Shown in pieces: positions 25,513 through 34,444 of a stretch of DNA of 64,000 nt. Source of the DNA: Streptomyces sp. RKAG293. GTDB taxonomy: Bacteria > Actinomycetota > Actinomycetes > Streptomycetales > Streptomycetaceae. Location of the stretch: contig NZ_JAJOZB010000001.1 of assembly GCF_023701745.1 (NCBI RefSeq), positions 3,602,501 through 3,666,500 on the forward strand. Direction: 5' to 3'. A program made the translations under genes and the position numbers. Every line of letters begins with the position of its first letter. Position 1 is the stretch's first letter. Under the pieces are notes generated by a model that ran no database searches, was not told the DNA's origin, and saw nothing but the letters and a program-made list of their open reading frames with translations.

Positions 25513-26637
25513 GTGACAAATGCTCGGATCGTCGGAGCACTGCGGTCCCTGGAATCCACCGTCCTGGCCCGCCAGGGCATGGCGCTGCCCCTGCTGGCCA
25601 TCGCGGTCGTCTCCGCGGCCGACCTCGCGGCCGGCCGGGACCACTACATCGGGCCCGGAATGGTGGTCGCCCCGGCGCTGGCCGGCATCACGACGACCTG
25701 GCGGCGCACCCTGCTCGTCGCCGTCCTCGGCCTCGTCGCGCAGACCGCGCTCGCGCCGTACAACGGGGTCACCCAGGTCCGCGACTGGGTTCTGCTCACC
25801 GGCCAGCTCGCCACCTACATCGTGGTCAGCCTGGTCAGCGCCTACATCGCCTGGCGGCGCGAGACCGGGCAGCGGGCCTTCACCGCGATCACCTCGGTCG
25901 CGGAGGCCGCCCAGCGCGCCCTGCTGCGGCCCCCCGGCGACCGGGTCGGTGACGTCCGGCTCGCCGTCCGGTACGTCTCGGCGGCGGACGCGGCCCAGAT
26001 CGGCGGCGACCTGTACTCCGTCCTGGACACCCCGCACGGCGTGCGCGCGCTCATCGGCGACGTCCGCGGCAAGGGCCTGGACGCCGTCCAGACGTCGGCG
26101 GTCGTGCTCGGCGCGTTCCGCGAGGCCGCGTACGACGAGGGCGGACTGACCTGCGTCGCGCAGCGCGTCGAGGCGAGCGTGCAGCGCCATGTCGTCTCCG
26201 GCGAGTTCGCCACCGCCCTCTTCGCCGAGTTCGACGGCCCCGGCTCCGTCGAGTTCCTGCACTACGGCCATGTGGCACCGCTGCGCATCACCCCGGACGG
26301 AACGGTGACGACGCTGAACCCGCCGGACCCCTGGGTGCCGCTGGGCCTCGGCCGGCTGGTCAAGGGGACGGCCGTGCCCTGGCGGTCACCGCTCGGCGGC
26401 GAGGACGTGCTCGTGCTGTGCACGGACGGGGTGATCGAGGCCCGCAGCCCGGTGGACGGCTCCTTCTACCCCCTCGCCGAACGGGTCGGGGCCCTGGTGG
26501 CGGGGCTGGCCCAGAACCTGGAGGAGGCCGTCGAGCGCGTCTACGCCGACCTGCTGCGCCACGCCGGCGGCTCCCTCGGCGACGACGTCGTCCTCCTGCT
26601 GCTCGCGCCCGCCCGGCCCCCGGCGCGGCCGGTCTGA
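25513..26637 (+). CDS. Membrane-linked PP2C/SpoIIE serine phosphatase
   Basis: A 374-residue protein. Residues about 18-105 contain hydrophobic helices (MALPLLAIAVVSAADLAA; VALSAYIAW-like region), followed by a short coiled linker and a SpoIIE domain. Metal-binding motifs are visible as QIGGDLYSV near 160, LIGDVRGKGLDAV near 180, LCTDGVIEARSP near 303 and DDVVLLLLA at the end. In Streptomyces such enzymes dephosphorylate anti-sigma-factor antagonists. The GTG start lacks a clear ribosome binding site. It lies 22 nt after mrpG and is followed by a HATPase-like gene, suggesting a partner-switching pair. Confidence 0.88.
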   Translation: MTNARIVGALRSLESTVLARQGMALPLLAIAVVSAADLAAGRDHYIGPGMVVAPALAGITTTWRRTLLVAVLGLVAQTALAPYNGVTQVRDWVLLTGQLATYIVVSLVSAYIAWRRETGQRAFTAITSVAEAAQRALLRPPGDRVGDVRLAVRYVSAADAAQIGGDLYSVLDTPHGVRALIGDVRGKGLDAVQTSAVVLGAFREAAYDEGGLTCVAQRVEASVQRHVVSGEFATALFAEFDGPGSVEFLHYGHVAPLRITPDGTVTTLNPPDPWVPLGLGRLVKGTAVPWRSPLGGEDVLVLCTDGVIEARSPVDGSFYPLAERVGALVAGLAQNLEEAVERVYADLLRHAGGSLGDDVVLLLLAPARPPARPV

Positions 26638-26848
26638 GGCGGAACCGGGGACACCGCCGGTACGACCCCGCCGCGTGGCTGGAAGCATCGCACTGAGTAC
26701 CCACTCGATGACGTGTCGTCAAGATGCCCTAGCGGCAAGGCGTTCGCCTGTTCTAGGGTTACTCCGTGGCCCTGGACCCCGGCCCCGCTCCAGGCGGAGC
26801 CCGGCAGGGCTCAAGTGCCTCCAACTCTGCAGGACGTGGACCGGCGTC

Positions 26849-27409
26849 ATGGCGAAGCTTGCGGCGATCTCGCGACTCCCCCTCTCCGACCCGCGGCGTT
26901 CGACTCTCGACGTCTCCTGGACGTTCTCGCTGCACCGCACCCCGGGGAGCGATGAGCTGGCCGCCAGGATGACGTGCGCCGCGCTCGACACCCTGGGGCC
27001 GTACGGGCAGGTCAGCGCGCAACTGGCCACCGCGATCGCCCTGGCGTGCGGCTATGTCGTCGAGCACGGGTTCGCGCACCGGTACCGCGTGACCCTGGGT
27101 GTGGACGGGGCGCGGTGCACGGTCTCGGTGACCGATTACGGCTACGACAAACCGCTCACGGTCCCGCCCGACCCACCGCATTCGTACGCCGCGACGGCCC
27201 TGTGCCAGCAGCTCGCCCACCCCACGGAGAACGGAGCGCGGATCGACGGTGTGCAGGTGCACCACGCCACCGACGGAGCGGTCCTGATCCGCTTCCGCGC
27301 CCTGCTTCCCGCCTCCGCGGCCGAGGCCGCCGACGACTCCGCCCCAGGGCTCCCCCAGCCTCCCCCGGCCGCGCCGGACCACTCCCGCAGTCCAGGCGCC
27401 CGAGGGTGA
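26849..27409 (+). CDS. Degenerate HATPase-like protein (anti-sigma regulator fold)
   Basis: A 186-residue cytosolic protein. Its order of elements (FSLHRTPGSDELAARM, ATAIALACGYVVEHGF, CTVSVTDYGYDKPL) follows the RsbW/SpoIIAB-type ATPase domain. The N-box normally bears ExxxNAxxH, but here the Asn and Glu are absent, while the DxG of the G1 box remains as DYG. It may bind a partner without ATP turnover. It follows a SpoIIE phosphatase, the usual context of such regulators. A much longer frame starts at 26675, but ATG 26849 fits the family start. Confidence 0.65.
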   Translation: MAKLAAISRLPLSDPRRSTLDVSWTFSLHRTPGSDELAARMTCAALDTLGPYGQVSAQLATAIALACGYVVEHGFAHRYRVTLGVDGARCTVSVTDYGYDKPLTVPPDPPHSYAATALCQQLAHPTENGARIDGVQVHHATDGAVLIRFRALLPASAAEAADDSAPGLPQPPPAAPDHSRSPGARG

Positions 27410-27412
27410 GGT

Positions 27413-27458
27413 GCGCCCGGCCGGCGGCTCCGGGGGGAGCGGGTCGCCGGCCGGGCGC
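27413..27458. terminator. Bidirectional terminator
   Basis: A perfect 14-bp stem, GCGCCCGGCCGGCG (27413-27426) with its complement at 27445-27458, between the convergent HATPase-like and sortase genes. Confidence 0.8.
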
Positions 27459-27477
27459 GAATGACGTGCGGCGGCGG

Positions 27478-28128
27478 TCAGTCCTGATGTGATCCGGTCA
27501 GCGCGGCAAAGACGACCACGTTCGCCGAGTACGCGCGCTTCTCCTGGTCGAACGTGCCACCGCAGGTGATCAGCCGCAGTTCCGGCCGGCTGCCCGCGCC
27601 GTAGACCCGGTCCGCGGAGAAGTGGTCCTTGTCGACGACCTCGACGCCTTCGACCGTGAACTCCGCGACGGAGCCGTCCGCCCGCTGGATGTCCACCTCG
27701 GCGCCCGGCGTCACCGTGCTCAGCCCGTAGAAGACCGCGGGCCTGGTCTCGGTGTCGACATGGCCGACGAGCAGCGCCGCGCCCGCCGCACCCGGCGCCG
27801 GACCGCCGCGGAACCAGCCGGCGACGTCCGGGGTGCTGTACGGCGGCGGGTCCACCGCACCGTTCGCCAGGCCCCGTTCGACGATCCCGGCGTGCAGCCC
27901 GATCGACGCGATGTCCACCCGCACCGGCTTGGAGTCCGGCAGCGGGAGGTGCGGGGCGTAGACCTGTGGCGGCCGGTCGGCGGAGCCGGCCGCCGGCTGT
28001 CCGCCGGGGCCGGCCGGGTCCACCCCGTCGCCGGGGTGGCCCATCAGCCAGGCGGCGAAGAGCACCAGCCCCATCGCCACCGCGGCCCAGGTGCGGCCGC
28101 TGACGGACGTGCGTTCCTCGTCGGGCAC
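27478..28128 (-). CDS. Class F sortase
   Basis: A 216-residue membrane-anchored transpeptidase. An N-terminal transmembrane helix (about residues 13-30) is followed by a Pro-rich stretch and the sortase domain. Catalytic residues are visible: His in LLVGHVDT near 120, Cys in LRLITCGG near 187 and Arg in the EKRAYSANVVV segment near 198. Sortases cleave a C-terminal sorting signal and attach the protein to the wall. It starts 6 nt after the end of a gene for a small exported protein with a C-terminal membrane helix, its likely partner. Confidence 0.9.
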   Translation of the reverse strand: MPDEERTSVSGRTWAAVAMGLVLFAAWLMGHPGDGVDPAGPGGQPAAGSADRPPQVYAPHLPLPDSKPVRVDIASIGLHAGIVERGLANGAVDPPPYSTPDVAGWFRGGPAPGAAGAALLVGHVDTETRPAVFYGLSTVTPGAEVDIQRADGSVAEFTVEGVEVVDKDHFSADRVYGAGSRPELRLITCGGTFDQEKRAYSANVVVFAALTGSHQD

Positions 28129-28134
28129 CGCGGC

Positions 28135-28704
28135 CTAACCGTGGCGGCGTCGGCGGTACACCGCCACGGCCGCGAGCGATGCCGCCGCCGCGCCGCCGAC
28201 CGCCAGCACCGAGTCGGTGCCGGGACCGGCCTCGGCCGGGCCGGCCGCCAGCTGCGCGGTTCCACCGCCGCCCGCCGGAACCGGGGCCGTCGGCCAGAGC
28301 GGTTCGGGCTTCACGGGGGTGACGGGCGCGATCTGGTTGATGATGACCACGCTGCCCTGGGCGGCGTGGGTGTTGCCGTCGCACTCGACGGAGACGGAGT
28401 AGGTGCCCGCCACCGCGTCGGACCGGATGGACGCGTCGCTGACGAGTCCGTCCTGGCCGTCGACCGGCGGCGCCAGGGTCACCGAACTGACGAAGACCTC
28501 GGCACTGGCCTTGGCCTTCGCCGACTTGCAGGCGCTCTTCACATGCAGCGTGATGACCGCGCCCGCCCAGGTCTTGCCCGGGGTGACGGTCACCGTCCCC
28601 GAGGCCGACGCCGAACTCTCGTTGTCGGCGAATGCCGGGACAGCACCACTGAGCAGGAACAGTACGGCCGCACCGGCAGCAGCCGGTCGTCGGATATCTA
28701 GCAT
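28135..28704 (-). CDS. Exported protein with C-terminal membrane anchor, probable sortase partner
   Basis: 189 residues: signal peptide (about 1-27, AVPAFA cleavage), a beta-rich extracellular region with two Cys (ACKSAK and VECDGN) that could form a disulfide, a Pro/Gly linker, then a hydrophobic helix and the tail RRRRHG. This is the architecture of sortase substrates, but no LPxTG is present; the residues before the helix read GPGTDSVLAV. It forms an operon with the class F sortase. It may be an unusual substrate or simply a membrane protein. Function unknown. Confidence 0.7.
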   Translation of the reverse strand: MLDIRRPAAAGAAVLFLLSGAVPAFADNESSASASGTVTVTPGKTWAGAVITLHVKSACKSAKAKASAEVFVSSVTLAPPVDGQDGLVSDASIRSDAVAGTYSVSVECDGNTHAAQGSVVIINQIAPVTPVKPEPLWPTAPVPAGGGGTAQLAAGPAEAGPGTDSVLAVGGAAAASLAAVAVYRRRRHG

Positions 28705-28840
28705 CGGGGGAACCTCCGCTCGGCCGGGTACGGCCAGCGGTACCCGGTGCTTCGAACATCCATCCAGGAGGGTTCCGCCGCACCCCGGACGGCGTTTGGT
28801 TACGCCATCAGGGGGTGCCGGTCACACACAGTGCGAGCGC

Positions 28841-29620
28841 TCAGATCTCGTCGACGAGGTCCGCGATCGAGTTCACGACCCGCGACGGCCGGAACGGGTA
28901 CTTGTCGATGTCGGCCTTGGACGTCAGGCCGGTCAGCACCAGGAAGGTCTCCATGCCGGACTCCAGCCCGGCGAGCACATCGGTGTCCATCCGGTCGCCG
29001 ATCATCGCGCTGGTCTCGGAGTGCACACCGATCGCGTTCAGCCCGGCCCGCATCATCAGCGGGTTCGGCTTGCCGACGAAGTACGGGTCCTTGCCGGTGG
29101 CCTTGGTGATCAGCGCGGCCACCGAGCCGGTGGCGGGCAGCGGGCCCTCGGCCGACGGGCCGGTCTCGTCCGGGTTGGTGCAGATGAAGCGCGCACCGCC
29201 GTTGATGAGCCGGATCGCCTTGGTGAGCGCCTCGAAGCTGTAGGTGCGGGTCTCGCCCAGCACCACGTAGTCGGGCTCGACGTCGGTGAGGATGTACCCG
29301 ACGTCGTGCAGCGCGGTGGTCAGACCGGCCTCGCCGATCGCGTACGCGGTACCGCCGGGGCGCTGGTCGTCGAGGAACTTCGCGGTGGCCAGCGCCGAGG
29401 TCCAGATGTTCTCGACCGGAACGTCGAGACCCATCCGCGACAGCCTGGCGTGCAGGTCACGGGCGGTGTAGATGGAGTTGTTCGTCAGCACCAGGAACGG
29501 CTTGCCGGACTCCCGCAGCCGTTTGATGAAGGCGTCGGCGCCGGGGATCGGCGTGCCCTCGTGGATCAGCACCCCGTCCATGTCGGTGAGCCAGGATTCG
29601 ATCGGCTTGCGTGTCGACAC
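28841..29620 (-). CDS. HAD-IIA family sugar-phosphate phosphatase (NagD-like)
   Basis: A 259-residue cytosolic hydrolase. Motif I is WLTDMDGVL with the nucleophile Asp near residue 12, motif II is LTNNS near 47, and the acidic motif is MIGDRMDTDVLAGL near 205; the C2 cap lies between. NagD-type enzymes hydrolyse small phosphate esters. The GTG at 29620 is chosen for its GGAG 9 nt upstream and because it gives the family's usual short lead before the DMDG motif. Monocistronic. The natural substrate is unknown. Confidence 0.9.
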   Translation of the reverse strand: MSTRKPIESWLTDMDGVLIHEGTPIPGADAFIKRLRESGKPFLVLTNNSIYTARDLHARLSRMGLDVPVENIWTSALATAKFLDDQRPGGTAYAIGEAGLTTALHDVGYILTDVEPDYVVLGETRTYSFEALTKAIRLINGGARFICTNPDETGPSAEGPLPATGSVAALITKATGKDPYFVGKPNPLMMRAGLNAIGVHSETSAMIGDRMDTDVLAGLESGMETFLVLTGLTSKADIDKYPFRPSRVVNSIADLVDEI

Positions 29621-29713
29621 GGGCGTGTTCTCCTGATCCTGGTGTGCGGCTGCGTTGCGCTGCCCAGCGTAGCCGGGGCGCACCGCGTACGCCCCGGCCG
29701 TCTCATCCGCTGA

Positions 29714-30778
29714 TCAGCTGCCGGTCGCCTTCTTCCAGGCGTCGACGTACGACGTCAGGCCGGTGTTCACGGTGGCCCAGTCGGGCGTGAAGATCTCGAC
29801 GCCGGACATGATCGCCTTCAGCTTCACCGCGTTCGCGTCCGTCGCCGTCACATCGGTACGGGCCGGGAAGCCGCCGCCGACCGAGGACACCTCCTGCTGC
29901 ACCTCGGGGGTGAGCAGGAAGTCCAGCAGCTTCTTGCCGTTCTCCGCGTGCGGGGCGTCCTTGACCAGGCCGGCCGCGTACGGGAGGGCGAAGCTGGTGG
30001 GCTTGCCGGTCGCGTTCGCGGCGGGGAAGAAGATGCCCTGGTTCGGCATGGACTTCATGTCGGCGTAGTTCATCTGCACATCGCCGTTGGCGACGACCAG
30101 CTCGCCCTTGTCGACCTTGGGCGCGAGCGCGCCCGTCGACTTCGACGGTCCGACGTTGTTGGTCTGCAGCTTCTTCAGGTACGCCATCGCCGGCTCCAGG
30201 CCGCCGAAGTCGTGGATCGCCTTGATGACGACGGCCGTGCCGTCACCGGCGACGCCCGGCGTGGAGTACTGCAGCTTGCCCTTGTACCGGGCGTCGAGCA
30301 GGTCGTCCCAGGTCTTGGGGGCCTGCTTCAGCTCCTTGGTGTTGTAGATGAAGCAGAAGTAGTTGTTGACGACCGAGGTCCACTTGCCGCCGGCGTCCTT
30401 GTCGGCGGCGGCGACCTGGTCGGAGCCGGCCGGCCGGTAGGCGTCCAGCAGTCCCTTGCTGTCGGCCTGCTGGATGAACGGCGGCAGGGTGACGACGACG
30501 TCGGCCTGGGTGTTGGACTTCTCCCGGGCCAGCCGCTGCACCATCTCGCCGGAGCCGCCCTCGACGTACTTCACCTTGATGCCGGTCTTGGCGGTGAAGT
30601 CCTTGAAGGCCTTGTCGTAGAAGCCGGAGCCGTCGTCGGCCTTGAGGCCGTCGGCGCTGTAGACGGTGATCTCCTTGGCGTCGCTCGCGGCCGAGGAACC
30701 GCCGCAGGCGGTGAGCGAACCGGCGAGGACCAGGGCGCCGGCGACGGCGGCGAGCGGCTTGAGGCTGTGTGCGGGCAT
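29714..30778 (-). CDS. Aminophosphonate ABC transporter substrate-binding lipoprotein
   Basis: A 354-residue lipoprotein: signal peptide ending in the lipobox LTAC near residue 25, then a periplasmic-type iron/AEP-binding fold (ITVYSADGLKADDGS at the start, YAAGLVKDAPHAENGKKLLDFLL near the end). It captures its ligand outside the membrane and delivers it to the two permeases encoded just upstream. The family is that of 2-aminoethylphosphonate binders, supported by the phosphonatase-like gene in the same operon. AAGGAGAT lies 9 nt before the ATG. Last gene of the operon. Confidence 0.8.
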   Translation of the reverse strand: MPAHSLKPLAAVAGALVLAGSLTACGGSSAASDAKEITVYSADGLKADDGSGFYDKAFKDFTAKTGIKVKYVEGGSGEMVQRLAREKSNTQADVVVTLPPFIQQADSKGLLDAYRPAGSDQVAAADKDAGGKWTSVVNNYFCFIYNTKELKQAPKTWDDLLDARYKGKLQYSTPGVAGDGTAVVIKAIHDFGGLEPAMAYLKKLQTNNVGPSKSTGALAPKVDKGELVVANGDVQMNYADMKSMPNQGIFFPAANATGKPTSFALPYAAGLVKDAPHAENGKKLLDFLLTPEVQQEVSSVGGGFPARTDVTATDANAVKLKAIMSGVEIFTPDWATVNTGLTSYVDAWKKATGS

Positions 30779-30830
30779 GGCAGATCGATCTCCTTGCTGG
30801 GTAAGGGAATTGCCGGGGTGGTGCGGGACG

Positions 30831-31628
30831 TCAGCGGTAGGCGGCCCTGGTGCGGATCCGGCTCACGCCGAGCAGGACGACGAGCGTCGTCACCATCAGC
30901 ACCACGGCGAGGGCGGCTCCGGAGAAGAGCGAACCCCGGTCGGTGGCACCGAAGATCTTGACCGGCAGCGGGAGCCAGTCGGGCGGGTAGAGCATCATGG
31001 TGGCGCTCAACTCGCCCATGGACAGGGCGAAGCAGAGGCCGGCCGCCGCGGTGAGGGACGGCAGCAGCAGCGGCAGTTTCACCCGCCACAGCACGTACGC
31101 GGGGCGGGCGCCCAGGCTCGCGGCGCTCTGCTCGTAGGCGGGGTCGAGCCGGGCGGCGGCCGCCGCGACGGACTGGTAGGCGAAGGCCGTGACCAGCACC
31201 GTATGGGCCAGGACGACGATGCCGCGGGTGCCGTTGAGCAGCAGCGGCGGCTTCGAGAACGCCACCAGCAGGGACAGCCCGACCACCACCGACGGCACCG
31301 CCACCGGCAGCATGAACAGCGCGTCCAGCACCCGGCGGCCCCTACCGCGCAGCGCGTCGGCGGCCAGCGCCGCCCAGCCGCCGACCAGCAGGGCCAGCAC
31401 GCTCGCGGCCAGCGCGGTGACCAGGCTGGTGGTGAGCGCGTCCAGCGACTCGCCGCGGGTGATGTCCTGGTAGTGGGTGAGCGTCGCGCCGGAGGGGAAG
31501 GCCCCGCTCCAGTTCGTCGCGAAGGACGCCAGCGCGATCACCGCGAACGGCAGCGCGAACAGCGGCAGGAACAGGACGAAGAAGACGGCCCACACGGCCC
31601 AGCGGCCACTGCGGCTATGCACCAGCAC
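30831..31628 (-). CDS. ABC transporter permease (aminophosphonate, second subunit)
   Basis: A 265-residue inner-membrane protein with six hydrophobic segments. The EAA-type coupling loop reads AAARLDPAYEQSAASLGARP, followed by LWRVKLPLLLP. With the other permease it forms the channel of the importer. The GTG start overlaps the preceding permease gene by 14 nt. The assignment to 2-aminoethylphosphonate comes from operon context. Confidence 0.82.
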   Translation of the reverse strand: MLVHSRSGRWAVWAVFFVLFLPLFALPFAVIALASFATNWSGAFPSGATLTHYQDITRGESLDALTTSLVTALAASVLALLVGGWAALAADALRGRGRRVLDALFMLPVAVPSVVVGLSLLVAFSKPPLLLNGTRGIVVLAHTVLVTAFAYQSVAAAAARLDPAYEQSAASLGARPAYVLWRVKLPLLLPSLTAAAGLCFALSMGELSATMMLYPPDWLPLPVKIFGATDRGSLFSGAALAVVLMVTTLVVLLGVSRIRTRAAYR

Positions 31629-32523
31629 GACGGCCTCCGGCGGCTGTTCGGGCGACGACGACGCGGTACAGCCCGTAGAGGGCGACCGACAGGGCGATGT
31701 TCACGACCGCGACGACACAGGCGCCGGTGTAGTCCGACTCCAGGATCGCCTTGCTGTAGACGAGCATCGGCAGCGTGGTGACGTCCTTGGCGCCGGTGAA
31801 GAGCACGATGCCGAACTCGTTCAGGCACATCACCAGCACCAGGCTGCCGCCCGCCGCGAGCGACGGCAGCGCCTCCGGCAGGATCACCTGCCGCACGATC
31901 CGCGGCGCCTTCGCGCCCAGCGAGGACGCGACCTCGATCTGCGCGGTGTCCACCTGCGAGAAGGCGGCGAGCAGCGGCCGCATGACGAACGGTGTGAAGT
32001 ACGTGATCTCCGCGAGCAGCACGCCCCACGGCGTGTGCAGGAAGTCGACGGGGCCGCTCGCCGCGCCCGTCACATCCGTCCACAGGCCGTTCGCCATGCC
32101 CACGGTGCCGTAGACGAACAGCAGCGCGAGCGTGATCAGGAAGGACGGGAAGGCGAGGAAGATGTCGATGAACCGGCTGAGCGCCTTCCCGCCGGGGAAC
32201 GGTACGAAGGCGATCACGAGCGCCAGCGCGAAGCCCAGTACCAGGCAGCCCACGGTGGAGCCGACCGCGATCCAGACCGTCGTCCACAGCGCCTCGCGGA
32301 AACCCGTCGAGGCGAACACCTCGCGGTAGGCGGACAGATCGTGACCGCCGGATTCCGGGGTGAACGACTGCTGGACGACCAGCGCGAGCGGGTACAGGAA
32401 CGCCAGCGCCAGCCCGGCCACGGGCGGCAGCGCCCAGACCCAGCGGGGCACCGCGCGCGAGGTCCGCGCCGGACGGGGCGCGGGCGCCGCCAGCTCCGGG
32501 GTCCGCACGGTCCCGGTGCTCAT
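31615..32523 (-). CDS. ABC transporter permease (aminophosphonate, first subunit)
   Basis: A 302-residue inner-membrane protein, six hydrophobic helices, with the coupling loop QIEVASSLGAKAPRIVRQVILPEALP. The ATG at 32523 overlaps the ATPase stop as ATGA, so translation is coupled. The reading frame continues upstream inside the ATPase gene, but that extension is a high-GC artefact. Confidence 0.85.
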   Translation of the reverse strand: MSTGTVRTPELAAPAPRPARTSRAVPRWVWALPPVAGLALAFLYPLALVVQQSFTPESGGHDLSAYREVFASTGFREALWTTVWIAVGSTVGCLVLGFALALVIAFVPFPGGKALSRFIDIFLAFPSFLITLALLFVYGTVGMANGLWTDVTGAASGPVDFLHTPWGVLLAEITYFTPFVMRPLLAAFSQVDTAQIEVASSLGAKAPRIVRQVILPEALPSLAAGGSLVLVMCLNEFGIVLFTGAKDVTTLPMLVYSKAILESDYTGACVVAVVNIALSVALYGLYRVVVARTAAGGRRAGA

Positions 32524-33668
32524 ACCCGCTCCAGGAGCGGTCGTCCGGTGCCGACGCCGGCCGGCAGGAGCACCGTGTCCTCGGGGTCGAAGGCGAGCGT
32601 CACCGTCGCCCCGACCACCGGCGGCCGCCGCAGGTCGCCGACGTCCGCGCGGATCTCGTGGCCGCCGGAGTCGACGAGCAGCCGGTGGGTCGAACCGCGC
32701 CACTGCACGCCCGTCACCGTGCCGCGCAGCGAGTTGGCCGCGCCGCCGGCCGCGCCCTCGGCGGCCAGCCGCAGGGCGTGCGGACGGACGCACATCGTGG
32801 CCTCGGCACCCTCAACCGCGCCCTTCGGGACCTCGGCGGCGCGCACCACCGCGTCGCCGAAGTGCAGCGCCCCCTCCCCGGCGACCCGGACCGGCAGCAG
32901 GTTCGCGCTGCCGACGAACGAGGCGGTGAACTCGGTGCGCGGGCGGCGGTACAGGTCCTGCGGGGTACCGCAGTCCTGCAGCCGCGCCTTGTCCATGACC
33001 GCGATGCGGTCGGCGAGGGTGAGCGCCTCGATCTGGTCGTGGGTGACGTACAGGATGGAGACGTCGGGCAGTTCGCGGTGCAGCCGCGCCAGCTCGGCGA
33101 GCATGCCCGAGCGCAGCTGCGCGTCCAGCGCGGACAGCGGCTCGTCGAGTAGCAGGACGCCGGGCCTGATGGCCAGCGCGCGGGCGATCGCGACGCGCTG
33201 CTGCTGGCCGCCGGAGAGTTCGCGCGGATAGCGCCGGGCGTAGCCGGCCATCCCCGTCATCTCCAGGGCTTCCGCGACCCGGCCGGGTATCCCGGCCCGC
33301 GGCGAGCGCTGCGCCCTGAGGCCGAACGCGACGTTCTGGTCGACGCGCAGGTGCGGGAAGAGGGCGTACTGCTGGACGACCATCCCGATGCCGCGCCGGT
33401 GCGGCGGCAGATCGGTGACGTCCTGCCCGCCGATCAGCACCCGCCCGCCGGACGGCCGCACGAAGCCGGCGACCGCCCGCAGCGCGGTGGTCTTGCCGGA
33501 GCCGGACGGGCCGAGCAGGGCGAGGACCTCGCCCGGCTCGACGGTGAGGTCGAGCGCGTCGAGCACCGTCAGGTCCCCGTACCGGACGCTGACGTGGTCG
33601 AAACGAATGCCGCTGCGCACCGCGCGCGACGTCGGGACCGCCTCGGGCCCGCCCGGCTCCGTACTCAT
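32520..33668 (-). CDS. ABC transporter ATP-binding protein (aminophosphonate import)
   Basis: 382 residues. Walker A is GPSGSGKTT near 52, the signature is ELSGGQQQR near 150, Walker B is VLLLDEPLS near 172 and the switch His is in VTHDQ. The C-terminal 120 residues are a TOBE-type regulatory domain, as in importers of the PotA/FbpC/PhnT group. It energises uptake through the two permeases. The ATG at 33668 overlaps the HAD gene by 4 nt. Confidence 0.88.
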   Translation of the reverse strand: MSTEPGGPEAVPTSRAVRSGIRFDHVSVRYGDLTVLDALDLTVEPGEVLALLGPSGSGKTTALRAVAGFVRPSGGRVLIGGQDVTDLPPHRRGIGMVVQQYALFPHLRVDQNVAFGLRAQRSPRAGIPGRVAEALEMTGMAGYARRYPRELSGGQQQRVAIARALAIRPGVLLLDEPLSALDAQLRSGMLAELARLHRELPDVSILYVTHDQIEALTLADRIAVMDKARLQDCGTPQDLYRRPRTEFTASFVGSANLLPVRVAGEGALHFGDAVVRAAEVPKGAVEGAEATMCVRPHALRLAAEGAAGGAANSLRGTVTGVQWRGSTHRLLVDSGGHEIRADVGDLRRPPVVGATVTLAFDPEDTVLLPAGVGTGRPLLERV

Positions 33669-34444
33669 CGCTGCTGCCCCGCCCCGGCGGCCGCGGCGAA
33701 CCCGTCGGCGGCGGTGAACCCGGCGATCGTCCGCGGGAGTTCCGCGACGGACGCCAGGACGTGGGTGGCCCCGGCGCCGCGCAGCGCGGCCTCGTCGTGC
33801 GCGCCGGTCAGCACGCCGGCGACCACCGAGGCGCCGGAGCGGCGGCCGCAGAGCATGTCGTACGAGGTGTCGCCCGCCACGGCGATCTCCCGTACGTCGT
33901 CGGCCGCCCCGGTGCGCAGCAGTGCGGCGAGCACCAGGTCGGGGAACGGGCGCCCGCGTCCGGCGTCGGCCGGGCACAGGGTGAGGTCGGCGATGTCCTG
34001 CCAGCCGAGCGCGTCCAGGATCGCGTCCTGGGTGACGCGCGAGAAGCCGGTGGTCAGCACGACCGTGCGGCCCTCTTCGCGCAGCTTCCCGATCGTCTCG
34101 GCGGCGCCGGGCAGCGGCGCGCAGCGGCCGCCGTCGACCAGTTCCGCGTAGGCGCTCTCGAACGCCGCGTTGCCGCGCTGGGCGATGTCCTCGTCGCCGA
34201 AGAGCGCGCGGAAGACGGTGATCTTCGACTCGCCCATCGTCGCGCGGACGTAGTCGAGCTTCTTCGCGTGGTCGTCGCTGCCGGGCTCCACGCCGAGCCG
34301 TTCGGCGGCGCGGGAGAAGGCCTGCTCCACGAGGCCGCCGTCGGCGACCGTGGTCCCGGCCATGTCGAGCACGACCAGTTTGATGCTGCCGTCCGTCATG
34401 GAATCCGTCATGGTGTCCGTCCTGTCCGTCATCGCTTCCCTCAC
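33665..34444 (-). CDS. Phosphonatase-like HAD hydrolase
   Basis: A 259-residue cytosolic enzyme. Motif I VVLDMAGTTV (Asp27) has the Ala of phosphonoacetaldehyde hydrolase. The cap segment MGESKITVFRAL places a Lys (about residue 74) where PhnX carries the Schiff-base Lys of its PMxLLKIDHVRAL segment, from memory. Motif II is LTTGFSR and the acidic motif is AGDTSYDMLCG. It likely cleaves the C-P bond of phosphonoacetaldehyde or a close analogue. GTG 34444 overlaps the FAD gene by 4 nt; ATG 34432 is an alternative start behind a GAGGGA. Confidence 0.8.
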   Translation of the reverse strand: MREAMTDRTDTMTDSMTDGSIKLVVLDMAGTTVADGGLVEQAFSRAAERLGVEPGSDDHAKKLDYVRATMGESKITVFRALFGDEDIAQRGNAAFESAYAELVDGGRCAPLPGAAETIGKLREEGRTVVLTTGFSRVTQDAILDALGWQDIADLTLCPADAGRGRPFPDLVLAALLRTGAADDVREIAVAGDTSYDMLCGRRSGASVVAGVLTGAHDEAALRGAGATHVLASVAELPRTIAGFTAADGFAAAAGAGQQR

